Source: Bifidobacterium saguini DSM 23967 (GTDB lineage Bacteria > Actinomycetota > Actinomycetes > Actinomycetales > Bifidobacteriaceae). Taken from it: 64,000 bases of DNA. The translations under genes and the position numbers were made by a program. The notes under the pieces were generated by a model that was not told the origin of the DNA, searched no databases, and saw only the letters and a program-made list of their open reading frames with translations. Below are positions 7,816 to 17,671 of the stretch, piece after piece (within the stretch, counting starts at the first letter, position 1; the number at the start of each line of letters is the position of its first letter). The stretch lies in contig NZ_JGZN01000018.1 in assembly GCF_000741715.1 (NCBI RefSeq), forward strand, positions 42,685-106,684. Direction: 5' to 3'.

Positions 7816-9549
7816 TCACTGGCATTCCACACCAGCCAGGCATCCCACGAAGCCACCAGCCCATTCCGTGCTCAGGAATCGGGCATCGTACTCCCCCAAC
7901 ACCCGAGCTTGCGTTGAATCACCATGCACAATCAGCACTGCATCATCACTGAATCCATCCGCTCCTGCAGCATGCCGCATAGCGAGGAATTGCATTCTAT
8001 TATCAAATAGATGCACACCCAGCCATTCATCTGGCGCAACAACCCCCAACTCTAAATGTGCTGTCTCGCTACGATCGGTGATTTCAACGTTGACTCGGCG
8101 ATCCTCCACTCGCAGCGTAACGGCATGCGTTGAATCCTGATGCAGCATTAGCGCATAAGACGGAGCAGCCAGTACTGTATAGTCAGGTTCATCGACACGT
8201 ATGAATCGATATCCGTCACGTCCACGCACACCTATCAAACGGTTATCGTCATAACGAATCACTTCGGGCTCAGCATTCATTTCCGTATGTTCAGCGATTT
8301 CCACCAAGCGTAGTTCACCATTATCATCCGCGATGATGTCAAGCGCCTGCGGCAAACGACCTAAACCAGGAGCAACAACCGGCCAGCCGGGGTCATTGTC
8401 ATTGTCCTGCTTGATGGGATCTTCACCTTCCAGCTTCCAGGAAACAGGATTGCGCTCCCAAACAACCGGTGCAATGAATGTTTCACGGCCCAGGTAACTG
8501 AACAATTCGCCAGGCTCATCGCCGGGAACCTCCCGCACGCCCAGGCACGTGAGCAGCCAACCGGCTTGTGGATGGCACAACAGATCGGCATGACCCACAC
8601 ATTGAATGAGTTCGCTATTGCCGAGATGGCGATGCGTCAGCACCGGGTTCTTCTTGCATGCTTCAAACAGACGGTCATACTGCCCCACAACACTATGTTC
8701 GCCTTCGCGCGCTGGCTCAATCCACACGTCACGCGCTGCGATGTTCCGCTCAAAAACGGCGAGCGCAGCAGCAAACCCCTGCGGAGCATGCGTACGCATC
8801 ATCATCTCACTGTGCTCGAAACTGGTGCCGCCTTCAGCGGTCATCAAATACACCCAATCCCCTACGCGGTAGAGGTGAGGCCCTTCAGCCCAAACCGCAT
8901 TGACGCCATATCCACGCCAAATCACGGTCTTATGATCCTGCAAGGTCCAGTCGGATGGGTCAATGGGCTGAGTCCATACCTCGGTCTGCCCCTCCCATTG
9001 TGGTTTCAACGCCGGGCGAGTCTGGGTCCACCAAACCGCGCCATCCGAATCTTCGAAAATATCCGGATCGATGCCTTCCGCACCAGCAATCCAATACGGC
9101 CCATGCCACGGACCTTCCAATGATGGTGCAGTAATCACGAAATTGCCTTGGGACGCCCGGCAACCTTCGACATCCTCCGGCGAGCAACCGCAGGCGAGCG
9201 CACGTTCCTCGTTCACGCGAGCCACCGTGCATACGATGACATACTGCCCGTGAATACGGCGAATGGTCGGAGCATAGAGACCGCCCGAGTCTTCGACGCC
9301 TTCGATAAGCAGACGTTTTGCCATTGCTGCATTCACGGCATCACCCACATGCTTCCATGAGACAAGGTCACGCGTCACATGAATCGGCAGACCGGGTATT
9401 AACTCGAATGATGAATTGACCAACACAATCTCATCTCGCGTCTTATCCCACATCCACGATGGATCCGGATACATGCCTCGCATTACCGGATTCGCTACCA
9501 CATGCGTGTGAGCAACCATATCCACTGCTCCATTGTTCGTATTGTTCAT
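7816..9549 (-). CDS. GH43 glycosidase (beta-xylosidase or alpha-L-arabinofuranosidase), cytoplasmic
   Basis: 577 residues with an N-terminal five-bladed propeller. The family triad is visible: base Asp29 (GMYPDPSW), pKa-modulating Asp161 (EGIDPDIF) and acid Glu222 (WAEGPHLY). A C-terminal beta-sandwich of about 220 residues follows, as in GH43 members of the subfamily 10-12 group. Seven lines of similarity (EGPHLYRVGDWVYLMTAEGG, HADLLCHP, GLGRLPQ) support a xylan-active enzyme, but the subfamily and thus xylose versus arabinose specificity cannot be settled here. No signal peptide. It is 35 bp downstream of the broken GH43 and 60 bp upstream of the acetyltransferase. The start has GAGAAAG about 11 bases upstream, which is acceptable but not strong. 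Confidence 0.85.
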   Translation of the reverse strand: MNNTNNGAVDMVAHTHVVANPVMRGMYPDPSWMWDKTRDEIVLVNSSFELIPGLPIHVTRDLVSWKHVGDAVNAAMAKRLLIEGVEDSGGLYAPTIRRIHGQYVIVCTVARVNEERALACGCSPEDVEGCRASQGNFVITAPSLEGPWHGPYWIAGAEGIDPDIFEDSDGAVWWTQTRPALKPQWEGQTEVWTQPIDPSDWTLQDHKTVIWRGYGVNAVWAEGPHLYRVGDWVYLMTAEGGTSFEHSEMMMRTHAPQGFAAALAVFERNIAARDVWIEPAREGEHSVVGQYDRLFEACKKNPVLTHRHLGNSELIQCVGHADLLCHPQAGWLLTCLGVREVPGDEPGELFSYLGRETFIAPVVWERNPVSWKLEGEDPIKQDNDNDPGWPVVAPGLGRLPQALDIIADDNGELRLVEIAEHTEMNAEPEVIRYDDNRLIGVRGRDGYRFIRVDEPDYTVLAAPSYALMLHQDSTHAVTLRVEDRRVNVEITDRSETAHLELGVVAPDEWLGVHLFDNRMQFLAMRHAAGADGFSDDAVLIVHGDSTQARVLGEYDARFLSTEWAGGFVGCLAGVECQ

Positions 9550-9584
9550 TTGTTCATGCTTTCTCTCGTCATTGCGATGAATAA

Positions 9585-11202
9585 TCAGGCTTGTTCCAGT
9601 TCAGGGGTTTCTTCGGCATCGAAGAAACGAAAATCATGAAAGGCCGCTGCACCTCCGCACTTCATAGTGGGCAGCAAAAAGAGCCCTATTCGGCATCCGA
9701 TAAAATAATCCAACGTGTAATGCAGCTCATGCGCGTCTCCCAATCTGCTCCAACATGGCTGTTGGGCGTCAGGGTCCAGGTATGCAAATGCCACCAAGTC
9801 CTTTTTGTCGGTAAAGTCATAGATGGCACGCAACCTCACTCTTGACCCGCTCAGTTGGTAGATGCATATTCCACAGCCGGACTGTCATAGTCTCCATCTC
9901 CCCATATCGAGTCGCTAATACGCGGCTTACCCTGCACGCTGACGGTACAACCATTCCCATTATTGCTTATTGCAATAAATCGGTAATAGCCTTGTATGGC
10001 TGCAAGACCGGCAAAGTCGCCGGGTTGCAACGCCGATGCATCGACTGTAACCTCGGCCATGCAGCGAGGTCCAACCGTACGTTGCGTCAGCGTATTCCAT
10101 GCGTAATTGAGATTAGGAACCACACGGTGCCCATGGAGCACCAGAGAACCAGGGCGTTCAGCCAGTGACCACGCTTCATGATGCGGCTGATGATTGAACT
10201 GCCAGAACGGTTTAATCATGCGAAGGGATACTTCACCATCGCTGCCAGGCCGACACCGAAAATCATCGCTTCCATTCAGTTGCTCGTAATGATAATCGGC
10301 ATGTTTTGTTGGCACACTGATATCAATCGACACTACGCCATCATCACCCAATACGGGAAATCCGTCTTCGCCGAAGCGCATTGGCATAATGGTGGGTACG
10401 CGCCCCAATGCGCCGCGATCATGCATCATGAAGGCATACCATCGGCCATCAGGTGTATCGACCATGCCTCCTTGGGCATCGCCCAAATCATGGTAACCCA
10501 AATCGTCATCGAGAATTTCACGAGCTTCAAAAGACGCGTCCAAGGCCTCTGCCATCAGACAAACTTCAGTTTTGCGATGCCCTTTTCGGTAATGGCAAGT
10601 CCACACATAGTAACGGCCTTCATGTCTATAAATATGGCTGCCTTCGAATCCAAGGTCGGCTTCAGGATCATCTTCGGCGATAATCCGATTGAGCCTCCGC
10701 TTTTCGGGCGGCTCAGATCCGGTTCCAGTTCAGTTAAATGAAGCTGCATATTGCCGTACACCATGTATACGCGCCCATCATCATCGTACAGTACGCTGTT
10801 ATCGTGGTAGAAGCCTTCGATGGTACGTTTTTTCCACGGCCCTGCTGGGTCACGGGCTTCAAGCACATACGTCTTCTTCGTATCGTTCGCGGTGAACACA
10901 ATAGAAAAAATTCCATCGTGATACCGCAATGACGGCGCCCACATGCCGCAGCCGTAAGCATTACGCCCCTCCTCCTCCAACCGTTGGGCAGGCGTATCAT
11001 CAAGCTCGTCGTAGGCGTGCGCAAGTAGTTCCCAGTGCACCAAATCATACGACTTCAGCACGTCGCAACCAGGCATGAGGAACATCGTGGTGGATGCCAT
11101 GTAATAGGTTTCCCCCACCCGGATGATATCCGGATCAGGAAAATCGCTGTGGATAACCGGATTATGTCCTATCGTCATCCTCATATGTTCGCTACTGCTC
11201 AT
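9585..11202 (-). pseudogene. GH43 (subfamily 12-like) glycosidase broken by two frameshifts
   Basis: One GH43 gene is split over three reading frames. Segment 1 (11202 to about 10697) gives the propeller start with base Asp in DFPDPDIIRV and the pKa Asp in YHDNSVLYD. Segment 2 (about 10697 to 9855) resumes with FEGSHIYRHEGRYYVWTC, which holds the acid Glu, then GMVDTPDGRWY and the start of the beta-sandwich. Segment 3 (about 9850 to 9585) gives LGDAHELHYTLDYFIGCRIGLF, the usual C-terminal motif. Both shifts go the same way (one base lost or two gained), near 10,693-10,700 and 9,845-9,860. Joined, the product is about 539 residues, normal for an arabinofuranosidase of this group. It starts 6 bp after the esterase stop. 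Either a decayed gene or two sequence errors. Confidence 0.8.
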
Positions 11203-11208
11203 GAAGCA

Positions 11209-12639
11209 TCACCAGTTCCGCTGCATATACGTATGTTCACCAAAGTGCATCGCGGCATTGGTGTACGGTTCGAAACAATCCCAGATAGGCAGGGGATTGC
11301 CTCGACCGTCTGTTCCGTTCGGGTTCCCTGTTGCGGCAAAGTGTGTCCAATATCGGCTCAGCGCATCACCAAGTTCGTAATGCCACCCGCTAAATGGTCG
11401 CCAGCAAACGCCAAGATTGTTGAAAGTGAACCATAATTCCGAAGAGTGGAAGGCTCCTGCATTGTCTCCGGGCATATCCACATCGAACCGGTAATAGTAA
11501 GGGTGGCCGGCACCTGATTTCACCCACGTATGTAGCAGTTCAAGGTTGCCTTGCTCGCCAACTGCAACACGAGTCCCATCAGAGCTTGTCTCCATGAACT
11601 CGCCTGTGGTATTGCCAACGAGTATCTCTACAGCCTGCTGCTTTCGATTCGCAATGGTTGCACCATATTGGTCATTCAGGAATCGCCCATCTATGCAGGG
11701 CACCCAATTGGCTGGCATCGACCATCCACCAGGTACAGTAGCAGCACCGTCCGGGGCGGGGAATCGTTCTGCAGCATCCAACAGTTCATCCGCGGGTATA
11801 CAGCGTGCGTCTTCCACCGATTCAGCTCCTATGAATGCTAAGAACCGGGATCCGTTGCGCTGAGCTTGTGCCAGTGAACGCACATGCGCATTGAACATGC
11901 CCAGCCCGGCTCCGGATTGCATAATGGCACGATGGAATACACCATTATTCATTGGCGAACAGATTTGCGAAAGCACGCTAGCAGCGCCCGCCGATTGACC
12001 AAACAACGTAATGGAATCCGCATTGCCGCCAAACGCTGCAATATTGTCCCGCACCCATATCATGGCAGCACGCTGGTCCAACAAACCGAAGTTCGCGCAT
12101 GGTTCCATAGCTGTCATCGATGATTGTTGAGACAAATCCGAATGGGCAAAGAATCCAAACACATTGAGTCGATATGCGATGCTGACCACCACTACGCCAA
12201 GACGCGCAAGCGCGCTACCATCGAATTCCTTTTCTGCCGTGGAACCGCATTGATAAGCGCCACCGTGAATCCACACCATGACGGGGAGACCTCCGTTTGC
12301 ATCAACACGACTATCGCACCGAGCCTCTCCACTCCCACGCAACGCGGGAGTCCAAATATTGAGATACAGGCAGTCTTCGCTGCGCGGCGATTCGGGATCC
12401 ATTTGCCATTCCCTGCCGTAAAAATCATGGGCATTCCACTGCGGCTGCATAGCACTTGAGCCGAAATCATGAGCCTGGAGTAGACCGTCCCAAGGTTCGA
12501 CGTGCCGCGGCGGCCTCCAACGCAGATTTCCTACCGGAGGCTGGGCGAAGGGCACACCTCGAAACACCGTGATACACGGGTCTTCGGCGGCTATACCTTC
12601 GACTTCTCCGTATCGTGTGCGCACTCGCCTCAATACCAT
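11209..12639 (-). CDS. Type-B carboxylesterase (candidate acetyl- or feruloyl-xylan esterase)
   Basis: Alpha/beta hydrolase of the carboxylesterase type-B family, 476 residues, somewhat shorter than the usual 490-550. Visible are FRGVPFAQPPVGNLRW near the N-terminus, EDCLYLNIWTP, the oxyanion hole HGGA (125-128), and the nucleophile elbow GQSAGAAS with Ser216. The acid and His are probably in the TTGEFMETS and GAFHSSEL regions. No signal peptide. AGGAGG lies eight bases before the ATG at 12639. Its place between GH8 and GH43 genes suggests removal of acyl groups from imported xylo-oligosaccharides; the exact ester is not known from sequence. Confidence 0.85.
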   Translation of the reverse strand: MVLRRVRTRYGEVEGIAAEDPCITVFRGVPFAQPPVGNLRWRPPRHVEPWDGLLQAHDFGSSAMQPQWNAHDFYGREWQMDPESPRSEDCLYLNIWTPALRGSGEARCDSRVDANGGLPVMVWIHGGAYQCGSTAEKEFDGSALARLGVVVVSIAYRLNVFGFFAHSDLSQQSSMTAMEPCANFGLLDQRAAMIWVRDNIAAFGGNADSITLFGQSAGAASVLSQICSPMNNGVFHRAIMQSGAGLGMFNAHVRSLAQAQRNGSRFLAFIGAESVEDARCIPADELLDAAERFPAPDGAATVPGGWSMPANWVPCIDGRFLNDQYGATIANRKQQAVEILVGNTTGEFMETSSDGTRVAVGEQGNLELLHTWVKSGAGHPYYYRFDVDMPGDNAGAFHSSELWFTFNNLGVCWRPFSGWHYELGDALSRYWTHFAATGNPNGTDGRGNPLPIWDCFEPYTNAAMHFGEHTYMQRNW

Positions 12640-12728
12640 CGCCCAAACCTCCTTGTTGGTTATCCGCTCGCCAGACTGGCATCTTCCTTACCGAAGGAAC
12701 CGGTATGCAACACCGTTCATGAACCCAA

Positions 12729-13859
12729 TCACCATTGGTATCGGTAGTTACCGCTCAAAGCGAGCATGGCGAATGCGTACAGGAAATTGTCGTAGTAGCG
12801 TCGAGAGCCTACACGCATTGGCGTATTCCACAGCAGGTGAACCCATACGCGCGCATTGTGACGGGCATCGGGCAGGGACGAGTGCCATGAGGCCAGTGAC
12901 CCTTCAGCGGTGGCGGCCAGGAATCCCACTGGATGCAGCACCGTCTCGTCTACCGCGGTTCCATCCACCTCGTACACGCTGGTACGATCATGGGTCAGGA
13001 AGAATCGCTGCAACGCCGCAACGCGGTCGCACAACACCGAGTCGGTCGCTCCATTCCAGCTGACATCCAATCCAATATTGCCGGCAGTCCGATAGGCATC
13101 GGAATAGAACCAGTCATGTCGTCCAAAACGTTCTTCGGTGTGGGGTGTGCCATCATATAAGGCATATTCGCCGTTCATTCCGGTATCGGCATTACAAGCG
13201 GTTTCCAAATATGACCGGCTTGCAGCCGCGGCTTCACGCCAGAATACGTGATCCTGTTCATCGGCGCACAAAGAGAATACCTCATAAAAATGCGGCAAAT
13301 GGTAGGAAGGATCACTCCATTCCGTTTCAGGAATGAACTTAATGAGTTTATTATCAGCGTTCCACATTGGCTCGCCTGCCTCATCGCGGCCCTTATGCAC
13401 GCAATAGTGCAGCAGTTCGCGAGCGCGGGACGCATAATCATAGATGCCTTCCCCGCTTCCCCATCGACGGTCAGCCAGGAATAAATCCATCGCAAAGTAT
13501 TCCTCGCCATCCGGAGCCGGACCATCCGCACGCTCGGAGCCGTCAGGTCGCACCGACCAGGAGAAATAATGCGCATGATGGCCTTCAGGCATGTACATGT
13601 ATGTCATGACCCAACCCCACAGTCGGTCGAATACATCCTGCCTGTCATATTGCACAGCGAGCATCATCGCATAGCTCATGCCCTCGGTCCGTACATCGTT
13701 ATTGCCGGTATCCATAACATAGCCCAGACCATCTTCGGTCTGCCAATAGAATTTGTTGGGCCCTTCGAAAATCTCATGCCAGACCTGCGCAACTCGCGCA
13801 TCGATCTCGGGTTGAGCGTAACCGCATTCGGCAAATAATGAATTGCTCGTATTCGTCAT
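12729..13859 (-). CDS. rexA: GH8 reducing-end xylose-releasing exo-oligoxylanase (Rex)
   Basis: Cuts single xylose units from the reducing end of xylo-oligosaccharides. The 376-residue length is that of Rex enzymes. The (alpha/alpha)6-barrel shows the general acid Glu59 in RTEGMSYAMM, the Asp125 region EEYFAMDLFLA, and DVSWNGA further on. WSVRPDG and APDGEEYFA are typical of Rex from Bacillus halodurans and B. adolescentis. No signal peptide, so it is intracellular, fitting a pathway that imports oligomers first. GGAGCCC lies nine bases before the ATG. It starts 13 bp after the acetylesterase stop and ends 89 bp before the carboxylesterase. Confidence 0.9.
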   Translation of the reverse strand: MTNTSNSLFAECGYAQPEIDARVAQVWHEIFEGPNKFYWQTEDGLGYVMDTGNNDVRTEGMSYAMMLAVQYDRQDVFDRLWGWVMTYMYMPEGHHAHYFSWSVRPDGSERADGPAPDGEEYFAMDLFLADRRWGSGEGIYDYASRARELLHYCVHKGRDEAGEPMWNADNKLIKFIPETEWSDPSYHLPHFYEVFSLCADEQDHVFWREAAAASRSYLETACNADTGMNGEYALYDGTPHTEERFGRHDWFYSDAYRTAGNIGLDVSWNGATDSVLCDRVAALQRFFLTHDRTSVYEVDGTAVDETVLHPVGFLAATAEGSLASWHSSLPDARHNARVWVHLLWNTPMRVGSRRYYDNFLYAFAMLALSGNYRYQW

Positions 13860-13872
13860 CGTGATGGGCTCC

Positions 13873-15843
13873 TTATCGTGTTATGCAAGAAGTAGTGTGC
13901 AGACGTACGCGTAATGGTGTAACCAACGTGCCGCTTTCGTTGCACAGCAACCCAATATCAGGATTGTTGCGCCACGCATAACGCAACTCAGTAGGCGTTC
14001 GAGCCGGCAGTTGAATCGTTACCTGGCTACCGGCGATTACCGCTTTCGCAGGTGCTTGGCTCCCGTCGCTCCAGAAGAAGGTAAATTCACCCGGCTCCCG
14101 CCCGTCTACGGTATCCAGCCGGCTGGGTGATTTCCGCGCTGCTGCGGCGTGCAGGTAATCGGCAATCGGCTCATCGTCAAAGGTAAGAATCACCGCTCCA
14201 TCCTTTACCTGAGCTCTCGTCATCATCGGCTGACGAACCATGGAAGATTCCCCATACACCAACTGCTGAGCAGCTTGGAACAATCGCTGTGCTATCGGCT
14301 TTTTGTGTGCTGGATGCAGATCATTCCAATCACCGGCGTCGAGAGCGACTATCGTTGCGGTGTCGGGCACTGTTTCGCCAACCTGCCATTGTGCATCGCG
14401 CACTGTAGGCCAACCGCCATCCTCGATACAGTCAATAGAGAAATTCGGTAGCTGAACAATCAGGAACGGCAACCGGTTCTGATTCCAATCTCGCCGCCAC
14501 AGCTCAATCATGGATGTAAGCATGCGCTGATACAGCGGCGCGAAATCGCCGGTATTCGACTCTCCTTGATACCACAGCACCGCACGAACACGATATGGTA
14601 TGCAGGGAGCAAGCATGGCATTGTATAGTCCCATTGGTTTCCACCGGACGAAATCCTCCCATGGGCAATCCTGATTGGCTTCGCCCACTACGGCATAACG
14701 CCATGCGCCGCTCACATCACACACATCATCACCGTTGATTATGGCCATGGTTTTGCCGGGAGTCACGCGGCCGACATCGTGTTCGCATACAAGACGGATA
14801 CGCAGTTCATTACGCCCAGCGTTGAGCACACCTTCCGGAATCTCATAGTCACGTGGCTCATATTGGTTCGTCCTGCCGCCTAATACATGACCATTAATCC
14901 ACGTGTGTTCGGCATCGGCCATGGTACCTAAACGCAAGAATGCCGGTTTGCCGGCAGCCGACGATGGCAGATATACCGTCTTGCGAAATTCAAGTTCTCC
15001 TCGGAATCCACTCAGCCCTTGATTCGCAAAGAAATTAGGCAACGTAATGGAATGCCATTCTCGGGTTTCCGCATCATCGGGCTCCGTTTTCTCATGATGC
15101 CAGTCCCATTGGCCTAGTGGCAGCCAGCTGCCAGTCGTTGGAGCCCGATCATAGCCAAGGCTCCGATACCATCGATCGCGAGCCTCGATGCTGCTCTTAC
15201 TGCGAGCCTCAGCGATGCCGTTTCCCAGGTACGGCTGCACGGTCTGCAATACCTCGGGGAAATCCTCTAGCGACTTCGCGTTCATCCATGATTCTATCGG
15301 TGAACCACCCAGCGACACATTCAGCAACCCCACCGGTACACCAAAATGTTCACGTAGCATACGGCCGAAGAAATATCCGATGGCGGAGAACCCGGGCAGG
15401 CCCTGTTCATCACATGAGGACCATGCCGCCTGCTCATGATCCGATCGAGGACCCGCAAAATCATAGTGAGGCATCACCTTGTATTGTCTGAGCAGCGGGT
15501 CCGGCGTGCGCGTGAATTCACTTGGGTATTCGGCCCGAATCCATTCCATAGGCAATTCCATATTGGATTGCCCCGCACACAAGTAGACCTCCCCGACATA
15601 CACCTCACGCTTCAGGAGCTCGCCGGTAGATGTTTCGAGTTGAAGCGCATAGGGGCCTCCAGCCGTCAACGGCTGCAATTTCACCGACCATGATCCATCT
15701 ACGGATACCGTCGCCGTAACCGTCTGCCCCTGCAATGTAACGGATACGGTTTCACCGGACGTTCCCCACCCCCAGATAGTGACCGGCATGGAGGATTGCA
15801 ACACACAACCGTTATCCAACAGTTTCGGCAAATGCAGCATCAT
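13873..15843 (-). CDS. SGNH-type carbohydrate acetylesterase (sialate O-acetylesterase family)
   Basis: 656 residues of the SASA/SGNH group. Ser93 lies in the block CAGQSNM; the Asp-x-x-His pair is in DAGDWNDLHPAHKKP near the C-terminal third. A beta-sandwich domain (around residues 240-370, with ELEFRKTVYLP and AEHTWINGHVLGG) is inserted between the two halves of the hydrolase, as in several xylan acetylesterases. The start is set at the first of two consecutive ATGs, five bases after AAAGGAG; a longer in-frame extension lacks a ribosome site. Given the context it most likely removes O-acetyl groups from xylosyl units rather than from sialic acid. No signal peptide. Confidence 0.85.
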   Translation of the reverse strand: MMLHLPKLLDNGCVLQSSMPVTIWGWGTSGETVSVTLQGQTVTATVSVDGSWSVKLQPLTAGGPYALQLETSTGELLKREVYVGEVYLCAGQSNMELPMEWIRAEYPSEFTRTPDPLLRQYKVMPHYDFAGPRSDHEQAAWSSCDEQGLPGFSAIGYFFGRMLREHFGVPVGLLNVSLGGSPIESWMNAKSLEDFPEVLQTVQPYLGNGIAEARSKSSIEARDRWYRSLGYDRAPTTGSWLPLGQWDWHHEKTEPDDAETREWHSITLPNFFANQGLSGFRGELEFRKTVYLPSSAAGKPAFLRLGTMADAEHTWINGHVLGGRTNQYEPRDYEIPEGVLNAGRNELRIRLVCEHDVGRVTPGKTMAIINGDDVCDVSGAWRYAVVGEANQDCPWEDFVRWKPMGLYNAMLAPCIPYRVRAVLWYQGESNTGDFAPLYQRMLTSMIELWRRDWNQNRLPFLIVQLPNFSIDCIEDGGWPTVRDAQWQVGETVPDTATIVALDAGDWNDLHPAHKKPIAQRLFQAAQQLVYGESSMVRQPMMTRAQVKDGAVILTFDDEPIADYLHAAAARKSPSRLDTVDGREPGEFTFFWSDGSQAPAKAVIAGSQVTIQLPARTPTELRYAWRNNPDIGLLCNESGTLVTPLRVRLHTTSCITR

Positions 15844-15866
15844 CGCGCTCCTTTCGCGTATATGCA

Positions 15867-15906
15867 TTTGACCGGTTTGCTGCACATAGGCAGAAAACCG
15901 GTCAAA
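15867..15906 (-). other. Intercistronic hairpin between GH43 and acetylesterase genes
   Basis: TTTGACCGGTTT (15867-15878) and AAACCGGTCAAA (15895-15906) form a perfect 12-bp inverted repeat in the 71-bp gap. There is no T-tract, so a partial terminator or mRNA-end stabiliser is more likely than a full stop. Confidence 0.55.
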
Positions 15907-15914
15907 CGGGATGG

Positions 15915-17534
15915 TCACAGCTCTCGGTAATCGAAGTGGTCGAAGGTGGCTTCCTTGCCGTAACCAGCCAAGTCCACAGCCGCCAGACCAACGAACGCAC
16001 CGGTGAAGAAACCGCCATAACGGCTGGCTACATAATCATCGGACAGCACTGCGGCGTCAAGCGTGACCGGGATGCCATGCCAAATCTCGCCGTCGAACGA
16101 ATACTCATAGGTATAGGAGCTGGCACGAACTTTGGTACGCAGCCAAACGGCCTTGGCCTCATCCGGCACTTCAATGGCCCTGTCTTTCAGGAACGACGTA
16201 TACGTGTCGAAATCGTTCTGGGCAACCTCAATCACCCGCTTGCCTCGCCGTTCATCCCAAGTGACGAACACCCACGACCAGCACAGGTGGTTGTAGAAAT
16301 TCGTGAGACCGGCCATCTGCATGTAATTGTCCGGCTCGAACGAAACCTTGGTTTCGGCATCGAAGTCGAACGCCTGCCAGCGGCGACCAATCAGCGAAAG
16401 CTCAAAGAGATTGGACAGCGATCCCTGCCCCCGCAAGGTAAGCGATCCGCCACCAACATGACCCATAGCTTCGGTAAATGGCACACGCAACGTGTTCCAA
16501 TTGATATCCAGTTCATTCGCTTCGAACTCATCATGCTGTGAATGATCAGCCGGGGCTTTGGTCTCTATGGCATCAACTGGGGCTTCCACATATCGGCGTC
16601 CGCCGTGACCTCCAACCACGTATGGCCAGCCGTCTTCATCCCATTCGACCTTTTGAATCGCGGTTTCTCGGCCGAGCGTGCACCAGCCACGTACACCATG
16701 GGCGGGGTCGGTTTCATGTCTCCACGGGCGGCCGCACAGTGAAGCGTAATACCACTCGCCACTCGGTGTTTCCACCAACGCTCCATGGCCTTGCTTCTGC
16801 AAGTAGGTATCCGGCGTATCGAAGTTGGAAATGAAGGGATTATGCGGGTCGGCCTCGAACGATTGGGCATCCAAGGTACGCGAACGAGCCACCGACTCCT
16901 GATGTTCGTACTGCGTGCCACCTTCAGCACAAAACAGGTAATACCAGCCATTGATTTTATAGAGGTGAGGGCCCTCTACAAGCTTGACATCCGTGCCTTG
17001 CCAAATGATACGAGCGGTTTCCGGCTTCAAGTGCATGGTGTTCGTATCGAACTCGGTTAGTGTGATGCCGTTAAACGCATGATGGTATTCACGGAAGTCC
17101 CATGTTTGCTGGATCAGATATTTACGTCCGTCATCATCATGGAACAAACTGGAATCGAAGCCCACGCCGTTGATACGAATCGGCTCGCTCCACGGTCCAT
17201 GAATATCCTCGGCGGTGACCAGATAGTTTGTGCAATCCTTGAATGCGCCGTTCACGATTTTCACATCGGTGTAGATAAGCCAAAACTTGCCGTCTGCATA
17301 AGACAGGTCGGGAGCCCAAATGCCGCCGCCTGAGGTATTGCCCTTCATGTCCAGCTGGGAAACACGGTTCAGCGGACCGGGCAGCAGGTTCCAGTGAACC
17401 ATGTCCTTGGATTCATGCAGACGAACGCCTGGCCACCAGTCGAACGTGGAATTGGCAATGTAATAGGTGTCTCCGACTCGAATCATCGATGGATCGGCAT
17501 TGAAGCCGGGAAGCACAGGATTGGAGATTTGCAT
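15915..17534 (-). CDS. GH43 subfamily 11-type beta-xylosidase
   Basis: Inverting exo-beta-1,4-xylosidase, 539 residues, the normal size for this group. Asp14 (NADPSM) is the base, Asp127 (GFDSSLF) the pKa modulator and Glu187 (VEGPHLY) the acid; these positions are nearly identical to those of Selenomonas xylosidase SXA. The C-terminal beta-sandwich follows (about residues 330-539; YMQMAGLTNFYN, YEYSFDGEIW). An in-frame upstream extension exists, but the ATG at 17534 has GAGGAG seven bases before it. Cytoplasmic. It is the first enzyme gene after the transporter genes, separated from them by a 137-bp gap with a hairpin. Confidence 0.9.
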   Translation of the reverse strand: MQISNPVLPGFNADPSMIRVGDTYYIANSTFDWWPGVRLHESKDMVHWNLLPGPLNRVSQLDMKGNTSGGGIWAPDLSYADGKFWLIYTDVKIVNGAFKDCTNYLVTAEDIHGPWSEPIRINGVGFDSSLFHDDDGRKYLIQQTWDFREYHHAFNGITLTEFDTNTMHLKPETARIIWQGTDVKLVEGPHLYKINGWYYLFCAEGGTQYEHQESVARSRTLDAQSFEADPHNPFISNFDTPDTYLQKQGHGALVETPSGEWYYASLCGRPWRHETDPAHGVRGWCTLGRETAIQKVEWDEDGWPYVVGGHGGRRYVEAPVDAIETKAPADHSQHDEFEANELDINWNTLRVPFTEAMGHVGGGSLTLRGQGSLSNLFELSLIGRRWQAFDFDAETKVSFEPDNYMQMAGLTNFYNHLCWSWVFVTWDERRGKRVIEVAQNDFDTYTSFLKDRAIEVPDEAKAVWLRTKVRASSYTYEYSFDGEIWHGIPVTLDAAVLSDDYVASRYGGFFTGAFVGLAAVDLAGYGKEATFDHFDYREL

Positions 17535-17561
17535 GTTCTTCTCCTCAGTGAAAAGAATGGG

Positions 17562-17630
17562 ACCGTGGAAGAGGCTTGCGGAGGAGGAAATCGGCATTCA
17601 AGAGGACCGATCATTAACCTCTTCCACGGT
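17562..17630 (-). other. Intercistronic hairpin between permease and GH43 genes
   Basis: ACCGTGGAAGAGG (17562-17574) pairs perfectly over 13 bp with CCTCTTCCACGGT (17618-17630). It lies 41 bp after the permease stop with no clear T-tract, so it may uncouple transporter and enzyme expression. Confidence 0.5.
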
Positions 17631-17671
17631 ACGTGGATGGTTAGCACGGGTTGATCCGGCTTGGACCGCAC

